Positions 1 through 8,798 of a stretch of DNA of 43,621 bases are shown one piece after another. This DNA is from Cellvibrionaceae bacterium (GTDB lineage: Bacteria; Pseudomonadota; Gammaproteobacteria; Pseudomonadales; Cellvibrionaceae). The stretch lies in the NCBI GenBank assembly GCA_025800365.1, contig JAOXRT010000177.1:1-43621 (forward strand), in the 5' to 3' direction. Both the position numbers and the translations under genes were made by a program. The notes beneath the pieces were generated by a model. That model was not told where the DNA came from and did no database searches. It saw only the letters and a list, made by a program, of their open reading frames with translations. Positions within the stretch are counted from its first letter, which is position 1; the number at the start of each line of letters is the position of its first letter.

Positions 1-207
1 GTTCAAGAGGCCATCTACTCATTGATTATGATGAACAATAACTTCATCGCCGCATCTGCGAATGTGGAAGAGCTAGATGAAGCTGCTGACGGCATGCCGG
101 TTGTTACTGAAGCAAAAGAAGGTGTAGATATTAAGCGCGCACTTTCCAACAGCTTTGGCTTTGGCGGCACCAATGCCTGCTTGGTGATGGAAAAATACGA
201 AGGCTAA
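1..207 (+). CDS. fabB: Beta-ketoacyl-ACP synthase I (FabB), C-terminal end, partial
   Basis: The window opens inside this gene, in frame from base 1; the last 68 codons and the TAA stop are present. FabB condenses malonyl-ACP with acyl-ACP in fatty acid elongation and is needed for unsaturated fatty acids. The fragment contains the family's terminal motif NSFGFGGTNACLV, the glycine-rich segment closing the thiolase-fold active site, and the tail resembles E. coli FabB (EELDE, IVTE-like, SNSFGFGGTNA). The catalytic Cys and His residues lie upstream, outside the window. A long terminator-like hairpin follows 24 bases after the stop. FabF has a similar C-terminus, but the residue pattern here is nearer FabB. 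Confidence 0.9.
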   Translation, partial: VQEAIYSLIMMNNNFIAASANVEELDEAADGMPVVTEAKEGVDIKRALSNSFGFGGTNACLVMEKYEG

Positions 208-231
208 TTGCTAACGTAGACGGGGCCATAC

Positions 232-298
232 GGGGTCAGATCCCTAAACCAAAAAACGCAGCCAATGGCTGCGTTTTTTGGTTTAGGGATCTGACCCC
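232..298. terminator. Very long perfect hairpin, bidirectional terminator
   Basis: Bases 232-263 and 267-298 are perfect reverse complements (32 bp) around a 3-nt AAT loop. The inner part, GCAGCC-AAT-GGCTGC flanked by runs of A and T, is a normal intrinsic terminator working in both directions between convergent fabB and the acyl-CoA ligase. The outer arms extend it with GGGGTCAGATCCCTAAACC, far longer than termination requires. The outer GGGGTCAGA resembles the shorter terminator hairpin at 12479-12506. Confidence 0.85.
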
Positions 299-316
299 AT
301 TATAATGATTCAATGA

Positions 317-1879
317 TTAATTCACCGCTTTAGCCTTATCACCCCAAAACGGCTTTCTCAATTCTGTTTTTAAGATCTTACCCGCACCACTCAATGGCAA
401 AGGCTCAGCCTGTAATGTGACACTGCGTGGACACTTAAAACCCGCAATCAGCTCTTTACAGTGTGCAATGATTTCTTGCTCGGAAGTTTCTGCGCCCGCC
501 TTGGTTTGTATAACCGCATGCACCTGCTCGCCCCATTGCTCACTTGGAATTCCGATCACAGCGCAAGACTCGACAGCCGGATGGCGGTACAAGGCATTTT
601 CCACCTCAACCGAATATACGTTCTCGCCACCACTAATGATCATATCTTTCACACGGTCCACGATAAAAATATAACCTTCGTCATCCATGTAAGCGCCATC
701 ACCGGTGTGCAGCCAACCGTTTTTTAAGGTCTCTGCTGTGGTCTCTTCCATGCCAAGATAGCCCAACATAACATTGTCACCCTTTGCGCAAACCTGACCG
801 ATTTCTCCGCGCGGCAACTCTTTGTCATCGTCATCAAGAATTGCCAAGGTAACACCTGGTGCCGCCTTACCGGCAGACTTTAGCAAACGTGAGCGCTCAC
901 CTTCTGGCACATGATCTTCCGGCATTAAAATGGTCAGCACAGGGGCCGCTTCGGTCTGCCCATAGGCCTGCATAAATTCCATCGCTGGGTATTTTGCCAT
1001 CGCTGCTTTTAACACGGCCTCAGGCATTGGCGAAGCGCCATAAAAAATAGACTTTAAGGAAGATAAATCATAATCATCCAGCTCGGGATAACTCATCACC
1101 ATACCCACCATCGTGGGCACCAGCAAAATTCGAGTAACTTTTTCTTCCCCGATCAATTCCAAAACTCGTTTAGGATCGAAACCAGGCGTAAAGACGTGGG
1201 TGCCACCTAATAAACAAAAACAAATGGCATTATAGGCATCGGCAGCATGGAACATTGGTGCCGCGTGAAGATAAATTTCATCGCCACTATAAGATTGCAC
1301 CACCATACCCTGCATAGCATTAAACAGCATATTGTGGTGACTAAGCATGACCCCTTTCGAACGACCGGTAGTACCACCGGTATAATACAAAGCAACAAGA
1401 TCATTGGGCTGCACAGGAGCCGCATCAACCGCTTCGGCATCTGCCAGCAAATCTTCATAATGCGGCAAGCCTTCTGCTGGCTCGCCGTTATCCATGAAGA
1501 TAATGTGTTTCAGCTTCGGCAAAGTTGCCCGTAGGTGATCAAGCATTGTCAAGAAATTGCGATCCACCAACAGCACTTCACTCTCACTGTTTTGCATCCA
1601 GTATTCAACTTCTGGTGCCGCCAAACGGGTATTAATTGGAACATAGGCCGCACCAGCCCAAGGAATGGCAAACATCGCTTCTAAATAGCGATCACTATTG
1701 AGCGATAAAATGGCAACGCGTGAACCTTGCTTTACACCTAACTTTTGCAGGGCGCCCGCAAACTGGCTGACACGCTGGTGAAATTCTTTCCAGCTATGGC
1801 GACGATCACCGTCGATGGTGGCAATTTTTTCCGCGCGCTGCTGAACCACACGCTGCAAAGTGTTTGAAAAAGTGAGCAT
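317..1879 (-). CDS. AMP-dependent acyl-CoA synthetase (fatty acyl-CoA ligase)
   Basis: A 520-aa member of the adenylate-forming ANL superfamily, which activates a carboxylic acid with ATP and then forms the CoA thioester. Visible motifs are the phosphate loop YYTGGTTGRSKG at about residues 165-176, YGQTEAAP in the middle, the hinge region HTGDGAYMDDEGYI followed by DRVKDMIISGGENVYSVEVE, and a C-terminal GAGKILK lysine. I chose the ATG at 1879 because AAGGTG lies just upstream; a 21-codon upstream extension has no such support. No signal peptide is seen, so it is probably cytoplasmic. Substrate chain length cannot be read from sequence; medium- or long-chain fatty acids are most likely. It converges on fabB. 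Confidence 0.88.
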   Translation of the reverse strand: MLTFSNTLQRVVQQRAEKIATIDGDRRHSWKEFHQRVSQFAGALQKLGVKQGSRVAILSLNSDRYLEAMFAIPWAGAAYVPINTRLAAPEVEYWMQNSESEVLLVDRNFLTMLDHLRATLPKLKHIIFMDNGEPAEGLPHYEDLLADAEAVDAAPVQPNDLVALYYTGGTTGRSKGVMLSHHNMLFNAMQGMVVQSYSGDEIYLHAAPMFHAADAYNAICFCLLGGTHVFTPGFDPKRVLELIGEEKVTRILLVPTMVGMVMSYPELDDYDLSSLKSIFYGASPMPEAVLKAAMAKYPAMEFMQAYGQTEAAPVLTILMPEDHVPEGERSRLLKSAGKAAPGVTLAILDDDDKELPRGEIGQVCAKGDNVMLGYLGMEETTAETLKNGWLHTGDGAYMDDEGYIFIVDRVKDMIISGGENVYSVEVENALYRHPAVESCAVIGIPSEQWGEQVHAVIQTKAGAETSEQEIIAHCKELIAGFKCPRSVTLQAEPLPLSGAGKILKTELRKPFWGDKAKAVN

Positions 1880-2008
1880 AGTGCACCTTGAATTATTGTT
1901 ACTTATTCTTAGAGTGCCCCAAGCATAATAAGGGCTGGGCATTTAAGGCAAGTGCACAATTCGCCAAATCGCTAGACGTGATATATCAAGCGACATTGGC
2001 GGCCCACA

Positions 2009-2872
2009 TTAGCTGACTTCGCGACTGTCGATGTAAGCTTTTACTCTTGATTCAAGGCGCAAACGCCAAGATCGCTGCTGAATACCAAAATCATCACGGG
2101 TACTTATGCAGCCTAATACAGCACTGGGATACTGCACATCACTTGAATCATCAGTGAGCTGCCCAGTTTGATGCCCTAATGAGCTTACGATGTCACTTAG
2201 ATACTCAGCAAACTCCTTTTCATCGCAGGGATCTGAGCTGGCATAATGATAGATTCCCCAGTTTTGAGCACCAGAGAATATTTGCTTGATCATAGCCACC
2301 AAAACACGACAGGCATCATCTATAAACGTCGGAGAGGCTCGACGCTCTGCGCTAACAGCAATCTTGTCTTTATCCAGCATTAGGTCCAACAAACGGGTAA
2401 AGACACTATCGCCGTGATGGCATATCAACCAACTTAAACGATAAACAATGTACTGCTCACACTGCAATTCGACCTTGCGCTCCGCATCCCAAAGAGCCTG
2501 CCCCAAAGCCGTCAGCGGGGACGGATGATCATCCTCTCGATATACGGTTAGGTTTTCGCCACCAAAAACCTCATGCGATGACAGCTGCACGATGGGAATG
2601 TTTAACTCCATAGCCACCTGAGCCAACAGTTCGCTAAGCTCGACCAAAGCGGCCCGCCGCTCTGGAGCATCGCCTATAGAATAAGCTAAGGTATTCACAA
2701 GTAAATCAGCGTTTTCATTGGCCACATAGGCACTGATAACCGCCTTAGCATCTTCAGCAGCCAGTAACTCAGCCGGGACAAGCGACAATGAAAAGGGCTC
2801 TTTTTGTAAAGCCTCGACTAGATGCTCGGAAAATAGTGAGCGGGAACAACTGAGAATTATCTTTTGAGCCAC
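2009..2872 (-). CDS. Degenerate RmlD-like (extended SDR) protein
   Basis: A 287-aa protein with the layout of dTDP-4-dehydrorhamnose reductase (RmlD) and related extended SDR proteins: beta strand at the N-terminus, VNTLAYSIGDAPE, PIVQLSSHEVFGG (compare the family's S(T/S)xxVFxG), a REDDHPSPLTALG segment, VYRLSWL, and ASPTFIDDACR near residue 180. Two hallmarks are missing. The glycine-rich nucleotide loop is replaced by SCSRSLFSEHL, and the catalytic Tyr-x3-Lys is absent (LTALGQALWDAE). It may therefore bind sugar nucleotides or cofactor without being a reductase. The start is GTG with AAAAAGG 11 nt upstream. No rhamnose genes are nearby. Confidence 0.65.
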   Translation of the reverse strand: MAQKIILSCSRSLFSEHLVEALQKEPFSLSLVPAELLAAEDAKAVISAYVANENADLLVNTLAYSIGDAPERRAALVELSELLAQVAMELNIPIVQLSSHEVFGGENLTVYREDDHPSPLTALGQALWDAERKVELQCEQYIVYRLSWLICHHGDSVFTRLLDLMLDKDKIAVSAERRASPTFIDDACRVLVAMIKQIFSGAQNWGIYHYASSDPCDEKEFAEYLSDIVSSLGHQTGQLTDDSSDVQYPSAVLGCISTRDDFGIQQRSWRLRLESRVKAYIDSREVS

Positions 2873-2988
2873 AGCGGCAACAACCTTTTTAACGCATCAA
2901 CAACAGTTCAGATCATAGCAAGCCCCAGCGCGGAACACTATCACTTAGCCAATCGCCAGCTTAATTCGAGGCTTAAGAAAGATCCAAA

Positions 2989-5025
2989 TCACTCCTTACT
3001 ATAGGACTTCAATTTCCCTGCATAAGCATCGAAAGAGAATTGCCTACCGAGAAAGTCTTCCAACAATGCATCAGCAGGCTTCGAGCCACCCTTCGATAAA
3101 ATATCTCTACGATAGCGCCTTGCTGTCTCCTTATTCATCATGCCACTATCCTTAAACTCTGAGAGAATATCTGTTGAAATAGCTAATGACCACAGGTAGC
3201 TGTAGTAGGCCGCACTATAACCGTTCAAATGAGTAAATGAGGTATACAAATATTGATTTTCATTAGCAGGAAACAGAGTATATTCAGACTGCAATGCATC
3301 ACTTAGCCGATCGACATCCAGCCCCTCGGGGTTTTGATTATAGACTTCAAGAGAAAAAGCAGCATAATGCAGTTGCTGTCGAGTATTCATACCCAAGTTG
3401 AAATTTCGAGCAGCCTTCATTGAATCAAATAGCACCTTTGGCAAGACCTCTCCCTTTTTATTAGTCGCAAATCGAGACAAAGTCGGATAATGCCACAGCC
3501 ACTCCTCAAGCATTTGGGAAGGTGCTTCTATAAAGTCTCTTTCAGTAGTAACACCCGCGGTATTGCTCCACTTTCCATGGGAAAACACGACATGCATAAC
3601 ATGCCCAAACTCATGTAGAAAAGTCACAACATCATTATGCGACAAGGATTCATTTCCACTTGGAAAATTAGCCAGCATTGCAGCTACTGCTGTTTGCTGG
3701 CTTCCAATCCCCTGCTGAAGGGTGATTACTTTTGCGTGATTAAACTTGCCTTTTCGAGGATGCAAATCAAGATAAAACTTGCCAATCAATTTTCCATCGT
3801 CGTAGACTTCATGGGCAGTTACAAGCTCATTCCAGACCCAAGTATCCCAATCTTTAATCTGAACATCAAACAGATCTTGGATTAAACTGAGCACCCCATT
3901 TTTTGTTTTAGAAAAGCTGAAATACTCTCGAATTTTTTGCGAGTCAACATTTAGCTGCTCCTTCAATACGAGTTCATATAAATAATCACGCTGCCACAAC
4001 TCGACCTTAGCAGCCGAAGGATTTATATCTCGCAACCGCTTCAGCAAACGATTGTAATCTTTTTTTTCAGCTGACTTGGTATACTCATTTATCTGTTGTA
4101 AAAATCTTTGAACCCGCTGCGGCGACCCCACCATCTTGTCAGCAATCACGTAATGGGCATAGTTTTTATAGCCTAGAAGCTTGGCATACTCATATCTTTT
4201 TTGCAGCAACTTCTTAACCACAGAAACATTCTCAGGATAAGCCCTTCGCCAAAACTCAAACCACAGCTTTCTTTTCACCTCATCGTTGTCAGCATAAGAT
4301 ATCACTGGCACCAAATCTGGATAACGAGTTGATATTTCAATATAACCATTTTCATCAGGCTTTCTTGAGTTTAGATATTCCTCAGGAACCCCTCCAAGCT
4401 CTTCAGGCTTCACTTTTACATAGCGAACACCTTCATTAATATTCTTGTTGAATTCCTGCTCGACCTCAACCAATTCACCTACAAGAGCATTTAAACGATT
4501 GCGAACATCGTCGCTTGCACCAACCCCGCCCCGCTGAAGGCTATCGACCCTTTTACTCAAGGAATACTGCGTTTCCTGATCCAAACCTTCCTTATTGACC
4601 TGTAAATATTTACTATAAATATCCTTCGATAAGTTTAGACCGCTTTTGAAATCTGATACTTTTTCATTGCAACTCCTGGAAGATTCCCGAGCATTAGGAT
4701 CATCAAAACTATCAGAAATCAGCCTTAAACCTCCAGAAAAATTATTCAATGAAACCATCATAGAATCGAGCGGAGCGTAAAAGCTATTTAAATGCGGGAC
4801 GACTTTAGAGTTTTCCAGCGAGAGTTTTTTAGCTTGCAGCTTTCCAATAAATTCATCGCAGGCATTATCTATAGCCAAAGCTGAGCTCAAACTCTCAAGA
4901 CCAAATGACTGATACTCAATCGGGAAAATTGGATTTTTAAGCTGCCCTGAAAAATCCGAATCCGCATCGCCAGAATAGGTCATCAGCATTAAAAGTGTCG
5001 ACACAAAAACCACAACCCTAAACAT
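2989..5025 (-). CDS. Secreted M3-family oligopeptidase
   Basis: A 678-aa zinc metallopeptidase of the thimet oligopeptidase/Dcp family (MEROPS M3), which cuts short peptides. The zinc motif HEFGH is in VVTFLHEFGHVMHVVF, and the third ligand is the Glu of FIEAPSQMLEEWLW about 25 residues later. The N-terminus (MFRVVVFVSTLLMLM) looks like a signal peptide, suggesting a periplasmic enzyme. I prefer the ATG at 5025 because AGGA lies 8 nt upstream; the ATG at 5034 has no room for one. The DNA looks richer in A and T and uses more Lys/Asn codons than its neighbours, possibly from transfer. A second M3 enzyme is encoded at 17647-19785, but the two are only distantly alike. Confidence 0.88.
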   Translation of the reverse strand: MFRVVVFVSTLLMLMTYSGDADSDFSGQLKNPIFPIEYQSFGLESLSSALAIDNACDEFIGKLQAKKLSLENSKVVPHLNSFYAPLDSMMVSLNNFSGGLRLISDSFDDPNARESSRSCNEKVSDFKSGLNLSKDIYSKYLQVNKEGLDQETQYSLSKRVDSLQRGGVGASDDVRNRLNALVGELVEVEQEFNKNINEGVRYVKVKPEELGGVPEEYLNSRKPDENGYIEISTRYPDLVPVISYADNDEVKRKLWFEFWRRAYPENVSVVKKLLQKRYEYAKLLGYKNYAHYVIADKMVGSPQRVQRFLQQINEYTKSAEKKDYNRLLKRLRDINPSAAKVELWQRDYLYELVLKEQLNVDSQKIREYFSFSKTKNGVLSLIQDLFDVQIKDWDTWVWNELVTAHEVYDDGKLIGKFYLDLHPRKGKFNHAKVITLQQGIGSQQTAVAAMLANFPSGNESLSHNDVVTFLHEFGHVMHVVFSHGKWSNTAGVTTERDFIEAPSQMLEEWLWHYPTLSRFATNKKGEVLPKVLFDSMKAARNFNLGMNTRQQLHYAAFSLEVYNQNPEGLDVDRLSDALQSEYTLFPANENQYLYTSFTHLNGYSAAYYSYLWSLAISTDILSEFKDSGMMNKETARRYRRDILSKGGSKPADALLEDFLGRQFSFDAYAGKLKSYSKE

Positions 5026-5088
5026 AAAAATCATCCTGATATACTGAAAAAATCTAAAACTATTAACTCTAAAAACACTAGAAGCATC

Positions 5089-5118
5089 GTTAAAAATTAA
5101 GCCAAAACAATTTTTAAC
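5089..5118. repeat. AT-rich inverted repeat upstream of the M3 peptidase
   Basis: GTTAAAAATT (5089-5098) and AATTTTTAAC (5109-5118) form a perfect 10-bp inverted repeat with a 10-nt spacer. It lies 64 bases upstream of the M3 peptidase start, in the divergent region with the hydroxylase gene. It could be an operator for either gene or simple AT-rich symmetry. Confidence 0.4.
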
Positions 5119-5319
5119 AAGGAATCACTAACACTAACCACCCTTTATTTTGGCAGCATCATAGCAATCAGCTCAAAGGATATCCATCCCAAAAAAGCAA
5201 CAAATTTTGGCAAAAACAGCGGTTAATCTGCAGTTAATATAAAGTTCATATTGAGTTCACTCTCTTCCATATACTACCGTGTAATTCCTTATCTTAGATA
5301 GATTTTCGAGAGGCCAGCA

Positions 5320-6117
5320 GTGCGCAGATCAACCAAAATTGTTAACACCGGACTCGCGGCCGGCATCATATTGCTTTCACCGGCTTTGGCGCTGTTTTAT
5401 CTTCTCTGTGGCGCATACGACATTTATCGTAACACTGTGCTAGATCGAGATATGTTAAAAAAGTATTTCGCCGGGAGCGGCATTAGCAGCTTCCTACTCT
5501 CACCGGTTAATTTGTTTATGGATCTACTATCCCTGCCCTTTGAAAACAAGAAAGTCTACCAATTTGAAGACTTACCCAAGCTCCACCAACAGGAACTCAA
5601 TGAACTGCTATCGGCTTGCGATGGCAAGGTCTTTTACCAAGAGATGGAACAGCAAATGGGCGGAGTTAACCGTGGCATGGTGTTTTATCAATGGTATGGT
5701 GAACCTGTTCGCGACACAGAAAGCTCTCTGGCGGCATTTACTAAGCAGTACAAAACCATTAAGACGATAGGCGTTTCAGTATTCAACAAAAAGGTATCAA
5801 CCAATCGCCACTTTGGGCCGCTTAGGGCCACCTTGCGGGTCTTATATAACGTTAATGATATGCAGGGAGAAGATGCTTATATAGATGTAGGCGATACCCG
5901 AAACTACTGGAGCAAGAACAAACTATTTATTTTCGACGATACGCTTTTGCACCAATCTGTTAATAATTCTGATGCTATACGTTACTGCTTATTTATCGAT
6001 ATAGTCCGCCCTGGCGCACTGGATTCAATTACCAGCGCGATAGTCCGTGCGATTGGCTTTGCCTGCCATAGAGTTAATTTTAAGTTTTACAAAAACTGGG
6101 TAGCCCTAAATCGATAA
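5320..6117 (+). CDS. Aspartyl/asparaginyl beta-hydroxylase family dioxygenase (LpxO-like)
   Basis: A 265-aa protein with an N-terminal hydrophobic segment (residues about 10-30, GLAAGIILLSPALALFYLL), then a double-stranded beta-helix domain of the AspH/LpxO type. These are Fe(II)/2-oxoglutarate oxygenases; LpxO hydroxylates lipid A acyl chains at the inner membrane. Candidate iron and substrate residues are the His of NRHFGPLRATLRVLYNV and the His of FDDTLLHQSVNNS, with a following Arg (AIRYCLFIDIVRP). The start is GTG, supported by GAGAGG 6 nt upstream; no ATG fits. The membrane anchor favours a lipid substrate, but this is inference. The terminator at 6164-6187 follows. Confidence 0.78.
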   Translation: MRRSTKIVNTGLAAGIILLSPALALFYLLCGAYDIYRNTVLDRDMLKKYFAGSGISSFLLSPVNLFMDLLSLPFENKKVYQFEDLPKLHQQELNELLSACDGKVFYQEMEQQMGGVNRGMVFYQWYGEPVRDTESSLAAFTKQYKTIKTIGVSVFNKKVSTNRHFGPLRATLRVLYNVNDMQGEDAYIDVGDTRNYWSKNKLFIFDDTLLHQSVNNSDAIRYCLFIDIVRPGALDSITSAIVRAIGFACHRVNFKFYKNWVALNR

Positions 6118-6163
6118 ACTCTAACCGATGGCCCCAGAGCGAAGCCAATAAACCAGACACAAA

Positions 6164-6187
6164 AAAGGCCTGTAAAAACAGGCCTTT
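6164..6187. terminator. Bidirectional intrinsic terminator
   Basis: AAAGGCCTGT (6164-6173) pairs perfectly with ACAGGCCTTT (6178-6187) across a 4-nt AAAA loop, with A runs on one side and T runs on the other. It sits between the convergent hydroxylase gene and ssb and can serve both. Confidence 0.85.
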
Positions 6188-6223
6188 ATATCTTTAACTC
6201 AACATTTTATGTTTATGTGTTCC

Positions 6224-6799
6224 TCAAAATGGAATGTCATCATCAAAGCTATTATCAAAACCTTGAGGCTGAGGCGCCGGCTGTGGTGCTGGAGCAGCTT
6301 GCTGCTGTTGTGCAGGAGGTGGTGACATTGGCGCCTGCTGTTGAGGGGCAGCTGCTTGTGGAGCTTGCTGCTGATAGCCACCTTGCTGTTGATAAGCTTG
6401 CTGTGGTTGCTGCTGAGGCATACCACCGCCTTGTGGCGCATAACCTTGATCCATACCGCCTTGGCGGCCACCTAGCATTTGCATTTCATTAGCAACAATC
6501 TCGGTGGTGTAGCGATCTTGACCAGACTGATCCTGCCACTTACGGGTTTGTAAGCGGCCTTCAACATAAACCTGAGAGCCCTTGCGCAGGTACTCACCAG
6601 CAATCTCTGCCAAACGGTTGAAAAACACAATGCGGTGCCATTCTGTGCGCTCTTGCTTCTGGCCGCTCTGCTTATCGGTCCAAGAGTCACTTGTCGCTAC
6701 ACTAATGTTAGTTACCGCACTACCCGATGGCAGGTATTTGGTTTCAGGGTCTTGACCACAATTACCTACAATGATGACTTTGTTTATGCCTCGGGCCAT
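6224..6799 (-). CDS. ssb: Single-stranded DNA-binding protein
   Basis: A 191-aa SSB that coats single-stranded DNA in replication, recombination and repair. The N-terminal OB fold begins [19 protein letters not shown] and includes the conserved [17 protein letters not shown] long Gln/Pro/Ala/Gly-rich linker runs from about residue 115 to 180. The tail DDDIPF is the acidic tip that recruits partner proteins. The low-complexity linker produces open frames on both strands, which I take as artefacts. It is next to a YajR-type transporter and close to uvrA, a common gammaproteobacterial arrangement. No LexA box is evident just upstream. Confidence 0.97.
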   Translation of the reverse strand: MARGINKVIIVGNCGQDPETKYLPSGSAVTNISVATSDSWTDKQSGQKQERTEWHRIVFFNRLAEIAGEYLRKGSQVYVEGRLQTRKWQDQSGQDRYTTEIVANEMQMLGGRQGGMDQGYAPQGGGMPQQQPQQAYQQQGGYQQQAPQAAAPQQQAPMSPPPAQQQQAAPAPQPAPQPQGFDNSFDDDIPF

Positions 6800-6869
6800 T
6801 TTTCTCTCCTAAATTCTCGTCACAGGCCAATTAATCATTTTGCTTGGCCAAACTACTATTCTATCCCAT

Positions 6870-8234
6870 TTAAGCTTGATTTGGGGCATCCAATTTAAGG
6901 GCAATTAATTGCTGCTCATCAAAGTCCTTATCATCGATGCGCACACTGGCAACACCAGCCTCACTCAAGGCCACCTCGATAACACCAGGCAATTGCCCCA
7001 ATAGGCTATGCGCCTCGTCTACCCTCTGAGGGTGAACATCGATAAACAAGGTTTCAAACTCCGGCAGCGGCGGTAAATGCCATATTACGGCCCCAATCAA
7101 CAGCGCTAACAAGAGCAGCAATGAGATGACGGCCGAACTGCCCAAATACTGCAGCAAAACCCCGCCCATCAACCCACCTAGGAAGGTGCCAATAAACTGG
7201 GCGCTGGAATAGACACCTGAAGCGGCGCCGCGCTGCTCCATACTCAATAAACGAGTAAGCAGCGAGGGCAGGCTCGCTTCAAATACATTAAAGCCGATAA
7301 AAAATAACAGTAAACCAGCCAATAGCCCTAAAGCCAGAGCTCCGGAGCTTGCTAAAAGGAACAAAGCCCCTGCGAACAGCAGAGCACCAGCAGCCAAGCG
7401 CAGCACCTTCAAGTGCGCTTTGGACCTTTCTGCCCAAATGATCGCTGGCACCATCGCGGCGAAGGCCAGCAGCATTATAGGTAGGTACACCTTCCAATGA
7501 TCTATAACGGCTAGATCTAACTGGGCCAGCAATAAGCCTGGAACGACGACAAATAAAGCCATTAAGGCAAAATGAAGTACGAAGATGGCAGCACTTAGGC
7601 GCAGCAAGGCAGGATTCTTTAGCAATTGAAGCAAAGGTACCGCCGGAGAGCTTTTCATGCGGGGCGGCTGAGGAATGCCCGAATATAGAACCAACAAACC
7701 GATAACAGCTAATAAGGCGGTTACAAGGAACAACAACTGCAGACCACCCATAGCCGCCAAAACAGGTCCCAATACCAACGAAACAGCAAAAGCCACCCCA
7801 ATGGCTGCGCCGATAGAGGCCATAGCCTTACTTCGATTCCGCTCGGCAGTAACATCTCCCACCAAAGCCATAATCACAGCCGCTATTGCCCCTGACCCCT
7901 GCAGCGCTCGCCCTGCAATCAAGCCCCAAATGGAGTCACTGAAAGCCGCCAGAATACTACCAGCAGCAAAGAGCATAAGCCCAAAGGCAATCAGTGGCTT
8001 TCTGCCCCACTTGTCCGAACCTATTCCAAAGGGAATTTGAAACATGGCCTGAGTGAGCCCATAAACGCCCAAGGCCAAGCCCATTAACATGGGCGTAGCG
8101 CCGGAGTACTGCTCGCCAGCAACTGCCAGTAAAGGCAGAACCATAAACAAGCCCAACATCCGGAAGGTATATAAAAGCGTTAGAAATAGAACTGATCGGC
8201 GTTCAAACGCAGACATTTCTGTCGCAACGGCCAT
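6870..8234 (-). CDS. yajR: MFS transporter of YajR type with C-terminal YAM domain
   Basis: A 454-aa major facilitator protein with 12 predicted membrane segments. The loop 2-3 signature is GIGSDKWGRKPLI and motif C-like RALQGSGAIAA is present. It follows E. coli YajR closely (FRMLGLFMVLPLL, YGLTQAMFQIPFG, FNVFEASLPSLL). After the last helix comes a cytoplasmic segment of about 60 residues (LFIDVHPQRVDEAHSLLGQL...VASVRIDDKDFDEQQL), matching YajR's ferredoxin-like YAM domain. The family is a proton-driven exporter of unknown physiological substrate. Synteny with ssb is typical. The start is the ATG at 8234; an internal ATG at 8216 is possible. Confidence 0.88.
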   Translation of the reverse strand: MAVATEMSAFERRSVLFLTLLYTFRMLGLFMVLPLLAVAGEQYSGATPMLMGLALGVYGLTQAMFQIPFGIGSDKWGRKPLIAFGLMLFAAGSILAAFSDSIWGLIAGRALQGSGAIAAVIMALVGDVTAERNRSKAMASIGAAIGVAFAVSLVLGPVLAAMGGLQLLFLVTALLAVIGLLVLYSGIPQPPRMKSSPAVPLLQLLKNPALLRLSAAIFVLHFALMALFVVVPGLLLAQLDLAVIDHWKVYLPIMLLAFAAMVPAIIWAERSKAHLKVLRLAAGALLFAGALFLLASSGALALGLLAGLLLFFIGFNVFEASLPSLLTRLLSMEQRGAASGVYSSAQFIGTFLGGLMGGVLLQYLGSSAVISLLLLLALLIGAVIWHLPPLPEFETLFIDVHPQRVDEAHSLLGQLPGVIEVALSEAGVASVRIDDKDFDEQQLIALKLDAPNQA

Positions 8235-8569
8235 AAATGCGGATTCCAGAGCAAATTGCCAATTTTAACAGCAGCGGCTAATGAAATATATTGTTGACCT
8301 TACAGCTATTAGACTGAGCTTATTCCAGGCGAATACAGCCAGAAGAAATAGCCTTTCCCTCTGCCAAGTATGAAAGGAACTTTAGGCGCCACAGGCTAAC
8401 TCATGCGAAATTACATGCCCTGATCAAAAAAACCAATCAACTAAACCAGGTTTCTGGCGAATTCCCAAAAGCAGAACCATACTTATTACTGAATTTTGGG
8501 AAAGCATGGGTTCTTTTTATTGCAGCTATCATTAGGGCCACTTATTCTTGACCCATCGGATCTCAGTAA

Positions 8570-8585
8570 TGTGACTTAGATCAGA
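8570..8585 (+). promoter_or_regulatory. CRP-like binding site candidate
   Basis: TGTGACTTAGATCAGA matches the CRP consensus TGTGA-N6-TCACA in all but one core position and continues the symmetry on the left (AATGTGA). It lies 214 bases upstream of the CsgD-like start, in a region long enough for a distal regulated promoter. One mismatch and no alignment mean this is only a candidate. Confidence 0.45.
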
Positions 8586-8616
8586 GTATTAAGCTCTAGG
8601 AAGTAGTAAACGAAGC

Positions 8617-8643
8617 ATTAGATAACTTTCCGTTATATCTAAT
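8617..8643. repeat. Operator-like inverted repeat
   Basis: ATTAGATA (8617-8624) and TATCTAAT (8636-8643) form a perfect 8-bp inverted repeat with an 11-nt spacer. Half-site centres are about 19 bp apart, close to two helical turns, as expected for a dimeric regulator. It lies 155 bases upstream of the CsgD-like gene. Confidence 0.4.
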
Positions 8644-8798
8644 CACTTCCAATTCTAAAGACCTAACTGGCTCCGATATATAACAAGAATAGCCCTAATG
8701 CTCCTATTTAGGATTTGAGGGGCAGATCATAATCTATAAAAAGCGAACCGTAACCTCATGTAAACAGTTACTTTTGATCTATCGCACAGGAATGCATT

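Larger units (their letters stand above)
8235..8798. other. Long non-coding divergent region upstream of the CsgD-like gene
   Basis: These 564 bases have no credible gene on either strand. They hold several symmetric sites: TTCCCAAAA (8462-8470) with TTTTGGGAA (8494-8502); a CRP-like box at 8570-8585; ATTAGATA/TATCTAAT at 8617-8643; and GTAAC/GTTAC at 8750-8771 close to the start codon. An AT-rich stretch around 8728-8740 (ATAATCTATAAA) could hold a -10 element. The region probably carries the promoters for both the transporter and the CsgD-like regulator. Confidence 0.55.

Noticed and set aside
6199-6492. Gln/Val/Ala-rich frames on both strands across ssb
   Set aside because: They are shadows of the repetitive Gln-Pro-Ala linker of ssb.
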